64,000 bases of DNA, taken from Pleurodeles waltl. Taxonomy: Eukaryota > Chordata > Amphibia > Caudata > Salamandridae. Below the pieces are notes generated by a model that saw only the letters and a program-made list of their open reading frames with translations, ran no database searches and was not told the origin of the DNA. Numbering within the stretch: position 1 is the first letter of the stretch; every line of letters starts with the position of its first letter. Shown here in pieces: positions 21,871 through 34,851 of this stretch. Location of the stretch: the NCBI RefSeq assembly GCF_031143425.1, contig NC_090450.1, forward strand, positions 220,979,442 through 221,043,441, in the 5' to 3' direction. The translations under genes were made by a program, and so were the position numbers.

Positions 21871-23436
21871 ACAGGGGCTTTGCAATTAAGTTGTCAGTAT
21901 GGTATGGCTACATGTGTGTGCATGTACGTTCATATCTTGACGGTGACATTGGTATATTCAACATATATGTTTATTTATGTGTGTGATGCATGAGATGACT
22001 GATACCGTGTGCATATATGTTGAGCTAGACAATTGTCCACATACATGTTAGCACATGTGTACTATGAGTGACCATATGTGTTCTAACACATTTCTATGTG
22101 TATACCACATTATTATATCTGATATGCAAATGTACACATACCAACAACACAATAGATATGATGGGCTATGCCCAATACAGGGTAAGGTATGTGACAGCCA
22201 TGACAAATTGTAGTCAGAGGATGCAGTGGGTTACGGCTAGGTTCTAATCACGTTACCCCTGGTAATGTGTGTGTATGTGTGTCCACTCTGTGGTGTGTTG
22301 TTGGTTTAGCCTTCATGATGCTCTGCTTCATGTGTGACATATAGTTCCCCATACATCTTAGTTGCAGGAGATGGTGTACACATGTGTCAATAAAGGTCGC
22401 TATGTGCTGTGTTTGTGTAGAGATATGTGTAGAGTCATTTCAGTAACATATGACCACAGCGGTGTGATTATGGGATATGATACCTCACAAATGTATCTTT
22501 CTGCATGGACACATGTTGGACTTTGACAAATGCCTGTGTAGTCATATCAGTGCCACCTATGTTTCTGTATGTCGAAACACATGTGAAGGTCATTTATTTC
22601 TGTCAATGATCTTGTGATACATATGCACTTACATTTGTGGTAAGTTGCCTTTTGTTCACACTCCAATATACTTTACCAGGCCTGTGCTATTGAAGTGGTA
22701 CGTGTGTGCTGAGATAGCTGGCATATGTGTGCATGCCACAAACTAGGTACTCAAAATTGTCCAGATCATGTTTGTTATGACTGTTGCATACAATGGCATA
22801 CCACTGTGTAGCAGTGTTGTAGTCTGGCAAAGATGGCAGCCTACTCTTCATCACTACTATGTAGTTTGTATGCCAACACAGGCCCATGGTTGCATGTGAA
22901 AGCGCAGGTTTACAGAGCTCCAGACTACTCAGTCCACTGTGCACATGCACCATGCCCCTGACAATGTCAATAGTCTCTGCAGCCAGAGCAGTGGTGCTTG
23001 GGTGTTTTGGATGGGGATCTAGCCACTTCGTGACTACTAATCAGCAGAGCAATGCACAGTTCCCTGCAGACAGATACATGCACAATTGTGATAAAACGGA
23101 CTGGGATATCAATTTTTCCACTGGGGCACTTGATGTCAGCCTTCCCCTATAATGTACTGAGGGCAGGCTACTTGCACTTGTAGGACATGCCTTATCATTT
23201 GGCATGGTCTAACAGACATGATTTGATGTCCTTAGAAATTTCCATGGGCAGCTTGGTTAGAGGTTGTATCTCTGTTGTGACTTCTATTTTGGAAATGTGC
23301 CAGGGGACAGATGGTGTTATCTGTCACTTCCTCCTGTCATATTGGTATGCGATGAGCAACTACCAGGTTATAGTAGTGGCAAACATGATTGGGTTATGTA
23401 CTGACCTATCCTCCCTCTCTGTACATATGTTGGGTG
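21871..23436. other. Non-coding DNA of Harbinger A
   Basis: Rich in ATATGTGT/ACACATGT words. No gene, element boundary or RNA gene is recognised. It continues past the LINE insertion at 30721, judging from the joined target site. Confidence 0.4.
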
Positions 23437-24482
23437 ATCACATGTTTGTTTCAGCTTTATTTCGGCAAAACAATACCATAAAAGCATACTGACAAAAATC
23501 TTACATTTCTTTAAAAAAAACGAAAGCACTTTTGAAAAAGACGATAAATTCAGATCAAGACCAGAACTCCCTCAGGGCCATACAATACAAATAGGCAAGT
23601 TGTGGATATGAGTGTTATAAAAGTAAACAATTGATCGATAAAAACACTATAAAAATATACAAACACATCATCATACAAAACACCATATAAATATTATAAA
23701 ATACCTATAAATATAAATCTTTATACAAAAAACAGTTAAGATTGCTATCTCACTAATAGTAGCAATAACTATGTACTAGCACAAATAGTGACCATTATAA
23801 AAATAGGGTACATGCTTTTTGGAAGAATGATTGCCTCTAGCATGTCAAAATGCCTCTAAACATCTTGGCAATGTGCATACCGTCATCACATTAGGGGTTG
23901 TTTAGCTAATTTTTGAGGGGTGATTGACAGTCCCTAGGACCCAATGTATTCTTTCTTCCAAGCGTGCCTATATTCATTTAGAAGCCATAAAAGGGTACAA
24001 ACAGGTGATATAAAAGGCACATTATTTCAACAGCAACTAATATTCACTTAACTACTAGAAAACAAGTTATCAGATGTTGGTTTTAAAGACAATGAATAAG
24101 AATCAAGTACAATATTTAATTTATAAAACCCATGAAATTTACCTCCCGTGCCATCAGGCACTTATTTGCTTAGGTAAGGGGGGAATTTCTAAAATAAGAG
24201 TAGATAAGTAACTGGAACCAAGAACTAGTTCCATAGGTGTCAATGACCATTCTAGATATCTTAAGAAACCTCCCAATGACTACGGTCCTTATGCCAGGGG
24301 GCAAAAAAAAAAAAAAGAATATTATGATTCGAGTACTTCCCGGGCATTATCGATATCCCCTGGGCTAAATATATCCTTGGCTGAATGTATATCCCAAGGC
24401 CATTGAATTACAAAAGGTGGCTCCCAATTATCAATTTGGGGACCGTGGATTGACTATGGAAGTTATGCCTGAGTTAAAGCGC

Positions 24483-27400
24483 CTATAACCTCAGGCCCGC
24501 CTTGTCTCTAATGAATGAGATTGCAAGTAAAAACCGGCTTAGACCAAGAACAACATATGGTATTGTGCTGGATCTCAAGAATCTTGCAGCTTCATTGCAG
24601 TTCCTGATTCCAACGTTCCTGCAGATAGGTCGGATCCATTTCCTCCTTGGTTTTTCGTAAGCAATGCAGTTTAAAAGAACATGGTCCATTGTTTCTGGAA
24701 TCTCCATATTACACAGCTCACAGGTTTCCTCATGATTACTCCCATTCAGGAGGCCCCATTTAAAGGTAAAGGCCTTAACCTGGAGAATCCCATGTCGAAG
24801 CTTCATGTATAAAACTTTTGCTCGTCTAGGTTGGATAGTATCTATCCATTCCTCAGCACTCGGTAATGGTTTGAAATCCAGGAAGCTTAAGGTTAGTCTG
24901 CCAAGATCCTTGCTATAGAAAGGGCTATTAAGGGTGAAGTCCCAAAATACTTGCTTTAGTCTGATCTTGGATTGAGTTGTGAGTGTATGCGGTTCATCCC
25001 AATAGAATTTCAGCCCTAGAGTGTAAAAGCATTGCCTGATATAGTGAAGCCACGGGAGGGAGATGGCCTTATCCAAACCCATGATCTCAGTTAGTGCTTG
25101 CCTGTATTGGAACAATTCAGGGGTTGTCCAAAGTCTACACCAGTAAAGCAGGGGCCTCAGGGCTGCCAATTTGCCTATTTGTTTCATGTTAATGTCATAG
25201 GCTAAAGGGATCAGCGGAGTAGATGGAGGGAGACCCAGTACCCCCTTCATAAAATTATTTTCCTGAGTAACCAATGGGGTTAGTTTTGTGAACCCCCAGA
25301 GTTCAGCGCCATAAAGAGCAGCGGCCTGTGCTTTGCACCTATAGATCTCAAATACTGGTGACAAAATGCTCGACCTTGAGCATTTGTAATTTTTACTAAT
25401 TGCCATGGAGCTATGAGTTAAGGAGATAGCAGCTTTATTGATGTGCGGTGCCCATGACAATTTGGCATCATGCAATATCCCTAGGTAGTTGAAATTTTTT
25501 ACTCGTTCCAGTGCCTGCCCTCTAATCCGAATGTTCCTCTTAAGTGCTTTATGGGGGTTAACAGTCAAGTATTTGGTCTTATTTGTATTTATTTCTAATC
25601 CCTTCAAGCTGCAATACTCACTGAATTTATCTAATAGAGATTGCAAGCCCATGGGAGTTTGAGATAATAGAATAGTATCATCTGCAAAAAGGAGGGCGGG
25701 GACTGGATCATCGTTCAATCTTGGTGAATCATGGTTGCTTTGTTTCAAATAATGAACCAGATCATTGATGTATAATGAGAAAAGTGTTGGGGCCAGCACA
25801 CTGCCCTGTCTCACCCCCCTCTTGATAGGTATTGGGTCTGTCAACTCTCCCTTTGGCCCCCACCGAACTTTTGCAAATGTATTTTCATGTAACCTCTCCA
25901 GCTGGCCCAGGAGGTTCCCTGGCATGCCCTGTTTTCCTAGTGCTGCCCATAAGGAGTCCCTTGGCACCAGATCAAAGGCTGCACGCAGATCCACAAACGC
26001 GATATAGAGGTGACCTTTCCTTAGTCTAGTATATTTCCACATTATTGTCAATAGCCTAAAGGCCTGGTCGACTGTACTCGTCTGCTGTCTAAAGCCTGCT
26101 TGGTATATAGTCATTATGCTGTTCTCTTCTATCCAGGTACTAATTCTATTCAGGATCTGTCTAGCATAAATTTTTTGCATGACATCTATGAGGCTGATTG
26201 GTCTATAGTTCCCAGGGTCTTCCCTGGATCCTTTTTTGTAGATTGGAATTATTTCTGCCCCTTTCCATGTCTTGGGTATTGGGCCTCCCGTTGCTTAAAA
26301 GGTTTAGATAAGGTGCCCAAATTTCTAAGTTATTTTTAAACATATCCCCCGGGATCTTATCCAAACCGGGGGCTTTTCCTGGCTTGATTGCTTTAATGGC
26401 AATCACCGTCTCTTCCAGACCAAATTGTAACTCGGGTAAAATGCCCCAAGTAACTAAGGTTTTATGTCTTGAGGGATAGAAATCGAGGGTGGGGGGGTCA
26501 GAGTAAAGATGTGTAAAGTAGTTAACCCATGTTTTGGGATCTATATGATGATCTGTGATAAATACCCCCTCTTTACTGCCATGGGTAACGATTTTCCAGA
26601 AGATCCTTGTATCATTGCTTTTTGCTGCTTCCAGCAGGTCTTGCCATTTTTGGTCCTCCCAGTTGCTTTGGGCAGCAGCCAGCGTTTTCTTGTAGCTGGC
26701 CCTTGCCTGTTGTATGGCTAATTGTTTTTTTTGCTTTAGTGCCTCTATCAGTACTCTTTTCCTCTCCCTACATTTGGAAGTATACCATGGACTGCTTGGG
26801 GTGATTTGGACCTTCTCCTTTTTATGCTTGTTCTGTGGCTGTTTGGTCAGGACGGATCTTAGTGTAATACTCAATGAATGGTGGATAGCCGTAATAGGGA
26901 TGTCACTAGGATTATTTTCTGCATAAGGCTCCAGGAGATCAGAAAATATGTTATAAATATTTGTCATTGTATCCTGATTGCCTAGTATTGCTGGCCATTT
27001 TACAACCCTTCTATTGTTGCTAAGGGTGGGTTGTAACTCCACCGTGTCGTGTTCAGTATATTTCAAGTCCAAATCTAGGAGGTGGGCCCTGAGTTCAATT
27101 ATTAGCGGGAAGTGATCGCTATCCCTTCTTTTATCAATTTTAAAATTCGCTAATCTTCCCCATGTACTTATACTATGCAGAATGTAGTCTATTTTTGAAG
27201 TTGAGTTGCCTCTCTGGAAAGTATCCAGATTAAGGCCTCCTTCACCCACTCTGCCATTGCACGCCCTCAGTCCGTGGTTTAATGTAAGGCCCATGAGTTG
27301 CAGTGCGGCCACTGTGCCTGGGACAGTTTTTTCTATTGTTAGGTAAGGAATTTCTCTCATTCGATCTTCCTCTTCTGCTAAATGTTCGAATCCAGTTATA

Positions 27401-28002
27401 GGTTCATAATTGCAATTAAGGTCACCCCCTATCATAATTGTCTCTCCTACTGGGATTTTTTTGAGCAGGTCATCTAGTAGAGTTATTTCAGGAGACTCCA
27501 AGTTTGTCCTTCTAGGTCTTATATATACATTGAACAAGTGGGTTATTATCTTATTTTTTTTCCCCACTACCAACCATAAGATGTCCTCTGACTCAGTAGC
27601 CTGCATACATATCTCTACATTTAATGAGATTTTTGCCCATATAACCAACCCCCCAGACGGTCTCCCTCTGGCAGCTGAAGTTGCACTAATAGAGTAGGTT
27701 TTATATCCTAATTTAAACGGTGGATCTTTAAGCCACGTCTCTTGAAAGAGACAGACATGATATTGATCAATATAGTCCTGCCATTCTGGGTCTATAAGCT
27801 TATTTTTTAAGCCGGCTACATTCCATGAGATCATAGTGATAAGACCCCTTCCGTTTAGGGTCGTAACATTGGAAGTAGGATTCAGATAGGTTGTTGAGTC
27901 TTTCCTACTATGCAAAGGCTCCACTACACTCCCTGCCCCTATAGCATGCAAATCATTCCCATCGAGGGGCTCATCTACTGTTGGGTCCCCATTGGGACCC
28001 AC
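24483..28002 (-). pseudogene. LINE ORF2: AP endonuclease-reverse transcriptase, single frameshift
   Basis: The first frame (28002-26203) begins with a short leader and an AP-endonuclease domain: ISWNVAGLKNK near residue 58, CLFQETWL with the catalytic Glu near 88, GGDLNCNYEP near 195 and SDHFPLI near 300. It then enters the polymerase with KPGKAPGLDKIPGDMF. A frameshift at about 26281-26290, in or next to a short C/G run, moves reading into the second frame (to 24483). That frame continues with WKGAEIIPIYKKGSREDPGN, FVDLRAAFDLVPRDSLW, RGVRQGSVLAPTLFSLYIND and the catalytic FADD (residues 165-168 of the second frame). A Cys/His knuckle (CELCNMEIPETMDHVLLNC) lies near the C terminus. Together about 1170 residues, a usual ORF2 length. 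The product would nick target DNA and reverse-transcribe its own RNA. Confidence 0.9.
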
Positions 28003-28026
28003 TTGTGCCTGATCTATCTGGATTAG

Positions 28027-29420
28027 TCAATCTACTCTTTCAAGATTGGAATCACCATTTCTCTTTTGCAATCCCTCATTGTGATTGTACTTATGCCTCT
28101 GGACTCGGAGTTTGGTAATTAATGGATCCAAACTGAACCTCATGGCATTAAAATTGGGGGCGGGGATTCTCTGTTCCATGTCGATGAAGCCTCTGGTTAA
28201 TCTTCCATCATTAAATGTTAGTGCAATAACGTCAAGTTGCCCCTTCTCTCCAGGGATTCTTTCTGCCCCCCTGATATCTGAATGAATTATGGATAGACAG
28301 TGTCTTTTAGCCCTAATCCAGCGTGTAAGCATATTTTTTAAGGAGTCCTCGTCTTCTCTACTATTTAAGGGCAATTTTGGAACATTTAACAAATAAACAA
28401 CATTGGTCCTAGTAGGAAACCTATCCTCCTCAGAATATGGATTCCGTATAGTGTATTGATTATAATCATTAGATACTAGCGAATAGGGGTTCAGAGTAGG
28501 TTCCAAATTTCCTTTTTGGGATCCTTTTGCCAAACGGGGATCTCTTCGTGAATTCCCTGTTCCTTGGCATAAATCACTAGCATTTCTTCTAGGGAAATTG
28601 TGTGAGCCAATATTCTCCCCATTAACCCCTATCGTGCATCCCTGTGGTTGATGTACAATCTTAGCTATAGCTGGAGTAGGGTTGGGGTTAGTGATCAAAT
28701 TTTGAGAACATGTGGGTTTACCTTGTGGATGGAACGATATTGGGGGGACTCCTTTTCGCACTGAGCTCTATGGGTACCCCTACCCCCCTCCTTTTCCACG
28801 ATATCTGTTAAGGTTCTTACTTCAAGTTTCAAGTCCCTAACTTCCTGGATTAATCCGGTGATTAGATCATAAAGGTCTACTATAGATCTTGTTTTGTGTT
28901 TTAGAGGGTTCACTGGTTCTAGGTTGAGAGGAGAGGTCCTCTCACTATCTAACTGTACAGTTGGGATAAATGGGTGTATCTCATCCACGGATTCCCCCTC
29001 TTGTACATTCTGTACATTACTACTATCGAGTTCTGCCAGGACTGCATATTTATTGGAGCACATAGCTTCACCCTCCTGCATATGGCTCTTCTTCCCAGTA
29101 TTATCAAAGGTGTATGGGTGTAAGGATCTAGAAGTAGCAACTTTAGGACTGCCAGTCCTAATATCGGATGATGCCTCCCCCTCTTGCTGGCAAACAATCT
29201 CTATCACTTTGTCTTCCACTGGTTCGATTTTCTTCGTGTAATAGGAGGTAATCTTTTTATCAGGACCCTCCTGAATAGTAGCCCTACTACATAGTAGTGA
29301 CTCTACCTCCTCGATAAGATGATCTATTTCAGCTATTGTGCAGTTCTCACCCGCATTCCTAAGTTTTTTTACAGATTTCTCCTTCCCCCTTGGGGGTTCT
29401 GATGCCTTGCGTTTTCCCAT
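28027..29420 (-). pseudogene. LINE ORF1: coiled-coil and RRM-like RNA-binding protein, frameshifted
   Basis: The start MGKRKASEPPRGKEK is Lys/Arg-rich. A predicted coiled coil (DLYDLITGLIQEVRDLKLEV, residues ~180-205) precedes a frameshift between 28761 and 28695, probably at the six-base G run at 28742-28747. The second frame contains NVVYLLNVPKLPLNSRED and VIALTFNDGRLTRGFIDME, a layout like an RNA-recognition motif, then basic residues and a stop at 28027. ORF2 opens about 24 bp downstream. ORF1 proteins of LINEs coat the element RNA. The RRM reading is by pattern only. Confidence 0.72.
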
Positions 29421-29880
29421 TTCTTGAACTGCCTATGTAGTGTTTCGGTACTGTAAACCAGTCCCCAATATATAATTTATAAAAGAGAATAGAAGAAGGG
29501 CTGGTGGGGATAGACCTAGTTTGTACAATTATCTTCTCGTGAGACAACGATAACTATAAATTTTCCACTATAGATATAAACAGACCTCTTGCAAAGTGTG
29601 AAAAAGTGTGAGAGGGCAGAGGCCCAACCTAGCCCCTCTCCAATATCTATTAGGTAATGAAAAAGCGTTGCAACAATAGGTGGAGAATACCGTCCTAAGG
29701 CCCTCTGTAGGAAGACCTATTTAGGAGTAAATGTCAACACAGTACCTTCAGGCGGCCATACCTGTAGGTTGCCTAATCCATACAACTTTGGATGAATGTC
29801 AGGGGGGTGGCCCAGCCCTGCCTCTTCCTGGCAATGACGGGCAAGGACGGGCCCGCCCTTGGCCCGGGCTTTGCCCGGGC
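29421..29880 (-). promoter_or_regulatory. LINE unique 5' leader between monomers and ORF1
   Basis: Single-copy leader of the LINE. Next to the monomers it holds GC-rich dyads (GGCCCGGGC with GCCCGGGC at ~29860-29880, and GACGGGCAAGGACGGGC). The rest is ordinary. By position it belongs to the 5' untranslated region. Confidence 0.55.
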
Positions 29881-30711
29881 GCTTCCCGCGACGGCGGGAG
29901 CGCTGTGTTAGTTTTAAAGGGCTCCTGCCCCTGACACAGCTCCTGGGACCTCCGACGCGCTTCCCGCGACGGCGGGAGCGCTGTGTTAGTTTTAAAGGGC
30001 TCCTGCCCCTGACTCAGCTCCTGGGACCTCCGACACGCTTCCCGCGACGGCGGGAGCGCTGTGTTAGTTTTAAAGGGCTCCTGCCCCTGACTCACCTCCT
30101 GGGACCTCCGACGCGCTTCCCGCAACGGCGGGAGCGCTGTGTTAGTTTTAAAGGGCTCCTGCCCCTGACTCACCTCCTGGGACCTCCGACGCGCTTCCCG
30201 CGACGGCGGGAGTGCTGTGTTAGTTTTAAAGGGCTCCTGCCCCTGACGCACCTCCTGGGACCTCCGACGCGCTTCCCGCGACGGCGGGAGCGCTGTGTTA
30301 GTTTTAAAGGGCTCCTGCCCCTGACACACCTCCTGGGACCTCCGACGCGCTTCCCGCGACGGCGGGAGCGCTGTGTTAGACCTCCGACGCGCTTCCCGCG
30401 ACGGCGGGAGCGCTGTGTTAGTTTTAAAGGGCTCCTGCCCCTGACACACCTCCTGGGACCTCCGACGCGCTTCCCGCGACGGCGGGAGCGCTGTGTTAGT
30501 TTTAAAGGGCTCCTGCCCCTGACACACCTCCTGGGACCTCCGACGCGCTTCCCGCGACGGCGGGAGCGCTGTGTTAGTTTTAAAGGGCTCCTGCCCCTGA
30601 CACACCTCCTGGGACCTCCAACGCGCTTCCCGCGACGTCGGGAGCGCTGTGTTAGTTTTAAAGGGCTCCTGCCCCTGACACACCTCCTGGGACCTCCGAC
30701 GCGCTTCCCCT
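29881..30711 (-). repeat. 78-bp CpG-rich monomer array forming the LINE 5' end
   Basis: The landmark GCTTCCCGCGACGGCGGGAG recurs every 78 bp from 29881 to 30703, with one short 42 bp copy (total offset 822 = 10 x 78 + 42). Copies are almost identical. Each contains the dyad CCCGCGACGGCGGG, several CpGs, TTAGTTTTAAAGG and CCTGGGACCTCCGACGCG. The array begins exactly at the target duplication, so it belongs to the LINE and is not an independent satellite. Tandem 5' monomers act as promoters in mouse L1; the same role is inferred here. Because 78 is divisible by three, both strands stay open for about 300 codons. These frames are artefacts of the repeat. Confidence 0.88.
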
Positions 30712-30720
30712 ATCACATGT

Positions 30721-32257
30721 AGATACTGATGTTTTGCACAGTCAGTTTTGGTCTATGTGTGTTCCTTCTCCATGTTTTACCACATTACTTCTTAGGAATA
30801 TTTTGTGTCATATATTGCTGCCATTCTTTAGGCTGCTTATGCTTTGTACACATCTTCTACAGCAACATTGTCTGGTAATACATGGACAGGATGCAACATG
30901 TGACTACTGTAAATTGTAGACGTAGGCATTTTCCACTACTGGCTACATGATAGTTACCGTCCCATTGACTGGCTTTGAGAGATTTAATGAGTGCCGCACA
31001 CACATGACATTACACCTGCCACAGCACTTGTGTCGTCTCCAAGTGACCTCCCATTTTGTATTTACAAGTATCTGTGGATATCTCTCAGCTGTCCATCTAC
31101 ATCCTTCATTGAACATGGGTATGCATTTATTCCTGCATTCCAAAACCTATGTCACTTTTACCATGACTGTCTGATGTGTGAAATCATCTCAGTGCTGCTT
31201 TTTTCATTAGCCACATGCAACATATCTGTGTACTTCTACTCACATTCATTTTTTAATGAGTCTGTGACATGTTTGTACATTGCTGGACATACTTGCACAT
31301 CCCACACCTGATTGGCATGTTGGAGACCAAAACATATTAGGGAAATTTGTCTCTGTTGGTACCATGCTCTTGGTCTGGCACGTGAGTGACAATGAGTGGT
31401 GTGCATTGCTATGTGCTGTGTGATGGTGTAATACAGCCCATACTAGGTTACCATGCTGACACATGTCAACCATTGTTTATACTTGCAAACCCTTTGCTAC
31501 CTAGGCCGTACACCCGTACACCAGTCTTCATATGTATATCTGGATTTGGTGCAGGCATGTGTCAAGACAGCTGGTTTCTGTGACAAGTATATATATAATG
31601 TAAATAGGGAGTGGAATACACTCTGCCTATATTCCACCCAGACAATAATTTGGTGATGCATTGTTTCTTATGTTTGGATAGTGATTCAGCACCCATAGCT
31701 GCTTCATTTGTCTAGCAACCCATATCACACTCCACAGCCCATGTGTGTATGTGCCATAATTGAGGTATAGCGCACCATGTGTCAGGGTTGTGCCCAATTG
31801 CAGTGCCAGGACATAAGCCCCTAGATACACAGTGCAGGCTCTGCCTCTAACAATAGTTACAAACCCTGTACAGTAACTGAAGGTCCATAGTTACCAATGA
31901 TGTCCCCCCTTGTCCCACATGCACAGTGCTGGCATAGCAGCAATCCCACTGAGATGTGACACTGTTCTGTTCCTACATTACTTAAACACTATTTGCTAAC
32001 AGCCCCTACCTTAGGTATGCCCCCTTGCATACATCCTGCCAAGCGTGGTGATGATGTGGGGAAAGGGCTAGAAATGTGCACATTGCCCACTTGATGACAT
32101 GTTATATGTTGTGGTGCATGGATCTAAGCCTTCAACAGCCACATGCCCATGGGTTATGTGACACTGATGTGTGACATGGAGGCACTAGTCCCTCTAACAT
32201 GACAAACCATGTTGCTACCATAATTATAACTGCTGTGTTTCTTTCCTGCTCCCTGAG
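30721..32257. other. Non-coding DNA of Harbinger A
   Basis: Continuation of the Harbinger A interior after the LINE. Several short frames are present on both strands, none with a recognisable family. Confidence 0.4.
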
Positions 32258-34851
32258 TTATGAGTTACATTCCAATGGTATATGTAGTGGAGAATCAGTA
32301 GACCATGGAGATTCATGTGCAAAGTAATTTATTGGTGATATTGATAAAGTGTTTATATTTTTACACTGACCATGTGTAGAAGCTCTGTACAGTTTGTAGT
32401 CTCCTGCAGCAGTGTTTTGTAGTTCCCCCTTCAAATGTACTACACCATTGCCATCCTCCTCATTGTTGGGGACATCTACCTGTTCATCCAAGGGAACAGT
32501 GGTCCCTATACATATATTATGCAGAATTGCACATACCAGTATCATCTTACAAATCAGTGGTGGAGCATATAACAGGCTTCTTCCTGTCAGGGCTAGGCAC
32601 CTGAACCTTGACTTCAGAAGCCCAAATGTTCTCTCCACCACATTGTGTGTCCTTCTGTGCCCTTCATTATGCATGCTCTTCCACTGTTGTGGGATTGCCA
32701 AATGGAGTCATAACCCATGGCTGTATGCCGTAACCTTAGTCGGCTGCAAAGGAATGAGAGAAGATGTGTTGGTAAAGCTTGATGGTAGTTTGGTATATGC
32801 CTTGGCAGTTGTCAGTTTTAGGTGGAGTGGTGACTCAGACTTGCCTCTGGTATAGTGTATGTTCCAGTTTTGTGAAATGGTTTCATAGATCTGTGTTGAT
32901 GGACATTACAATCTTGGGTTTGTTTCAGGGACCTGGGGATTGTAATATTCAATCCAAACAGATGGTTCTGCCCTTGCAAATATGTGTTGCATTGCCCATA
33001 ACTATGCTAGCGTCCTATTATTGGTGGAACATTCCACCTCCTTGCACCACAGTGGTGCCATATGTAGAGACACCACGGTAGCCCTACAAAGCCAAACTTT
33101 GGCCTCTATGTTACCATGCAGCACTACGCATGCAGTGCAATACGTAGTAACCCTTTGTGGCAGGTGATGGGTGTGCCAGCCTTCAAGTGTACTAAGGTGT
33201 GAATCGCACATTTGAAGGATGATCAAAAGTAGGTACAGTGGAATCTCCAAAATTCCTGTACATGATTTATTACAGATACTTTCAACACATGTACAGTGCT
33301 GGTATTCGGAGGGGGCACACAATTCTTTTACATGGGTCCCTATGCACGTTGCATGAAAGGTCAGGTATATCCACTATGCTCCTACAAGTCCTACAATGGC
33401 ATCCATGAGCTTTACAGAATTGCAAAAACTCTGCATCATGGTGGACGGTTTCTTGCATATGGTACACACATGGTGGCATTAAGGGGGGCTAAGGGGCACA
33501 TGTGATGTGGCACTAGACTAAGTGCTGCACAATGTCTCTTCCTTCTGCCCCATGGTCTTTCATCGCAGGTAAGGTTGTATCCCTATGTGTGCATCACAAT
33601 GCAGCAGACAGGTGAATGTGCACACCACAGGTTTGTCAGGTATGTGTAGGTGATATTTAGTTGGTTGTGGCATTTGATATTGGTGCCTCCAGATGGTTGA
33701 ACCCCATGACTAATGTGGGGCTGTGCCTATGTGTGACCTTCTTTATATTGACATGGCCTATGCCATTCACACTGCTGAGCTAACCATTATTAGGTGTAAT
33801 GTGTGTGGGATCTGTATTTAGTTGTCAACCAGGGGACACTTGTAGTGTTTTGTGACCAGCTTCTGTATGCAAAAGGGGCATAGCTTTACCTGTCATCATG
33901 TGGTGTGCCAATCAGGATGTGGCTGTATTATGACATGTGGGTGTATATGTGTTTGTGATGTGCAATGATTGCGGTGTAGTGTGGCATGAGGCATATGTGC
34001 TGTTGCCTGAAGATCTGTGTTCCCCTGCCTATGTGTGTTTAGTGTGTTGTATGTCTTGGTTGTCCTACATGGTAAGTGTGTTGTATGTGTACTGCTTGGT
34101 AGGGTGGCTTACCTATGGGTAGGCCATTGCCATTTTGGCCATCCTGGATGGTGATGGTGGAATGCTGGAATATGTAGGCATCATGGACGTTGCTGGGGTA
34201 TTTGGCAAAGATATTTGAGAAGAGCCTAAGGTGGTCTACAATGGCCTGCACATTTATGGAAAGTGTGTGCTTGCAGTTCCTGTATAGGTGTTCCGTTGCT
34301 GTAGGTCGCACCAGTTGGACATGGGTGCAGTCCATTGCACCCAGCACATGCGGAAAACCAGCAGTTAGATAGAAACCTTGCTTGGTCTCCTGCTACAGTT
34401 GCTGTGTGTTTGGAAAGCAGATGAAGGGGGTGTGAGGCATATGATTGCGTGCAGAATCTTTGGATGGTAGACTGAGCAGGATAACTGGGAGATTCCAGCA
34501 ACTTGTGCTCCTGTTGTCTGAAAAGATCCTGATGCCAGCATATGGAGGACAGAGAGAAATTTTTGTCACTGGTGGTATATTTGTTGGAGTTGCCGTCCTT
34601 GCAGTGATGTCTGGTACAATCTGGTGTGGCAGGCGTACAATTGACTCCCAATTTAGACAGTAAGTTCTGATGACATCTTGTTCCCTGAGCCCAAGGATGG
34701 TTGTGCGCTGTTGAAAGATCCTCTCATGCCTTCTGCTCTGCCTTTGTGGCTGCTGTGGTAGTGTTTGGGGTTGCTGAGGTGGTGGTGGAGGGACCTGTTG
34801 CTGTTGCTGACGCCTGCGGCATATGCCAAGATGGAGCAGTAACACTTCCAT
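32258..34851 (-). pseudogene. Harbinger A transposase (HARBI1-like), frameshifted
   Basis: The start MEVLLLHLGICRRR at 34851 is followed by a Gln/Pro-rich stretch and RTYCLNWESIVRLPHQIVPD, the conserved N-terminal helix region. The middle is scattered over three frames (shifts near 34560 and between 34347 and 34226). The catalytic region reads MLGAMDCTHV (first Asp) and PSNVHDAYIFQHS (second Asp). Exon 1 ends at 34113 with donor GTAAGCC. After a 1378 bp intron, exon 2 starts at 32734 (GYGIQPWVMTPFGNP), suffers a further frameshift near 32700, and continues to the catalytic Glu (THNVVERTFGLLKSRFRCL) and CAILHN. All three catalytic residues survive, but the frame does not. The intron is at the same phase-1 Gly codon as in Harbinger B and C. 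Confidence 0.84.

Larger units (their letters stand above)
23446..30711 (-). mobile_element. Full-length non-LTR retrotransposon (LINE) with a monomer-array 5' end
   Basis: The 9 bp sequence ATCACATGT occurs on both sides (23437-23445 and 30712-30720) as a target duplication. Removing 7266 bp joins the flanks cleanly. On the minus strand the order is: ten complete and one short 78 bp monomer (30711-29881), a unique leader, ORF1 (29420-28027), ORF2 (28002-24483) and a ~1 kb 3' untranslated region ending CCGAAATAAAGCTGAAACAA. Each ORF has one frameshift and otherwise reads cleanly, so the copy is fairly young. No poly-A tail is visible. The clade is uncertain: endonuclease plus polymerase without a visible RNase H fits an I/Vingi- or RTE-X-like lineage, but no tree was made. 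Confidence 0.87.

Noticed and set aside
29799..30722. Overlapping ~300-codon open frames on both strands encoding 26-residue repeats
   Set aside because: The 78 bp DNA repeat is a multiple of three and lacks stops in these frames, so both strands stay open automatically. The array is the LINE 5' end.
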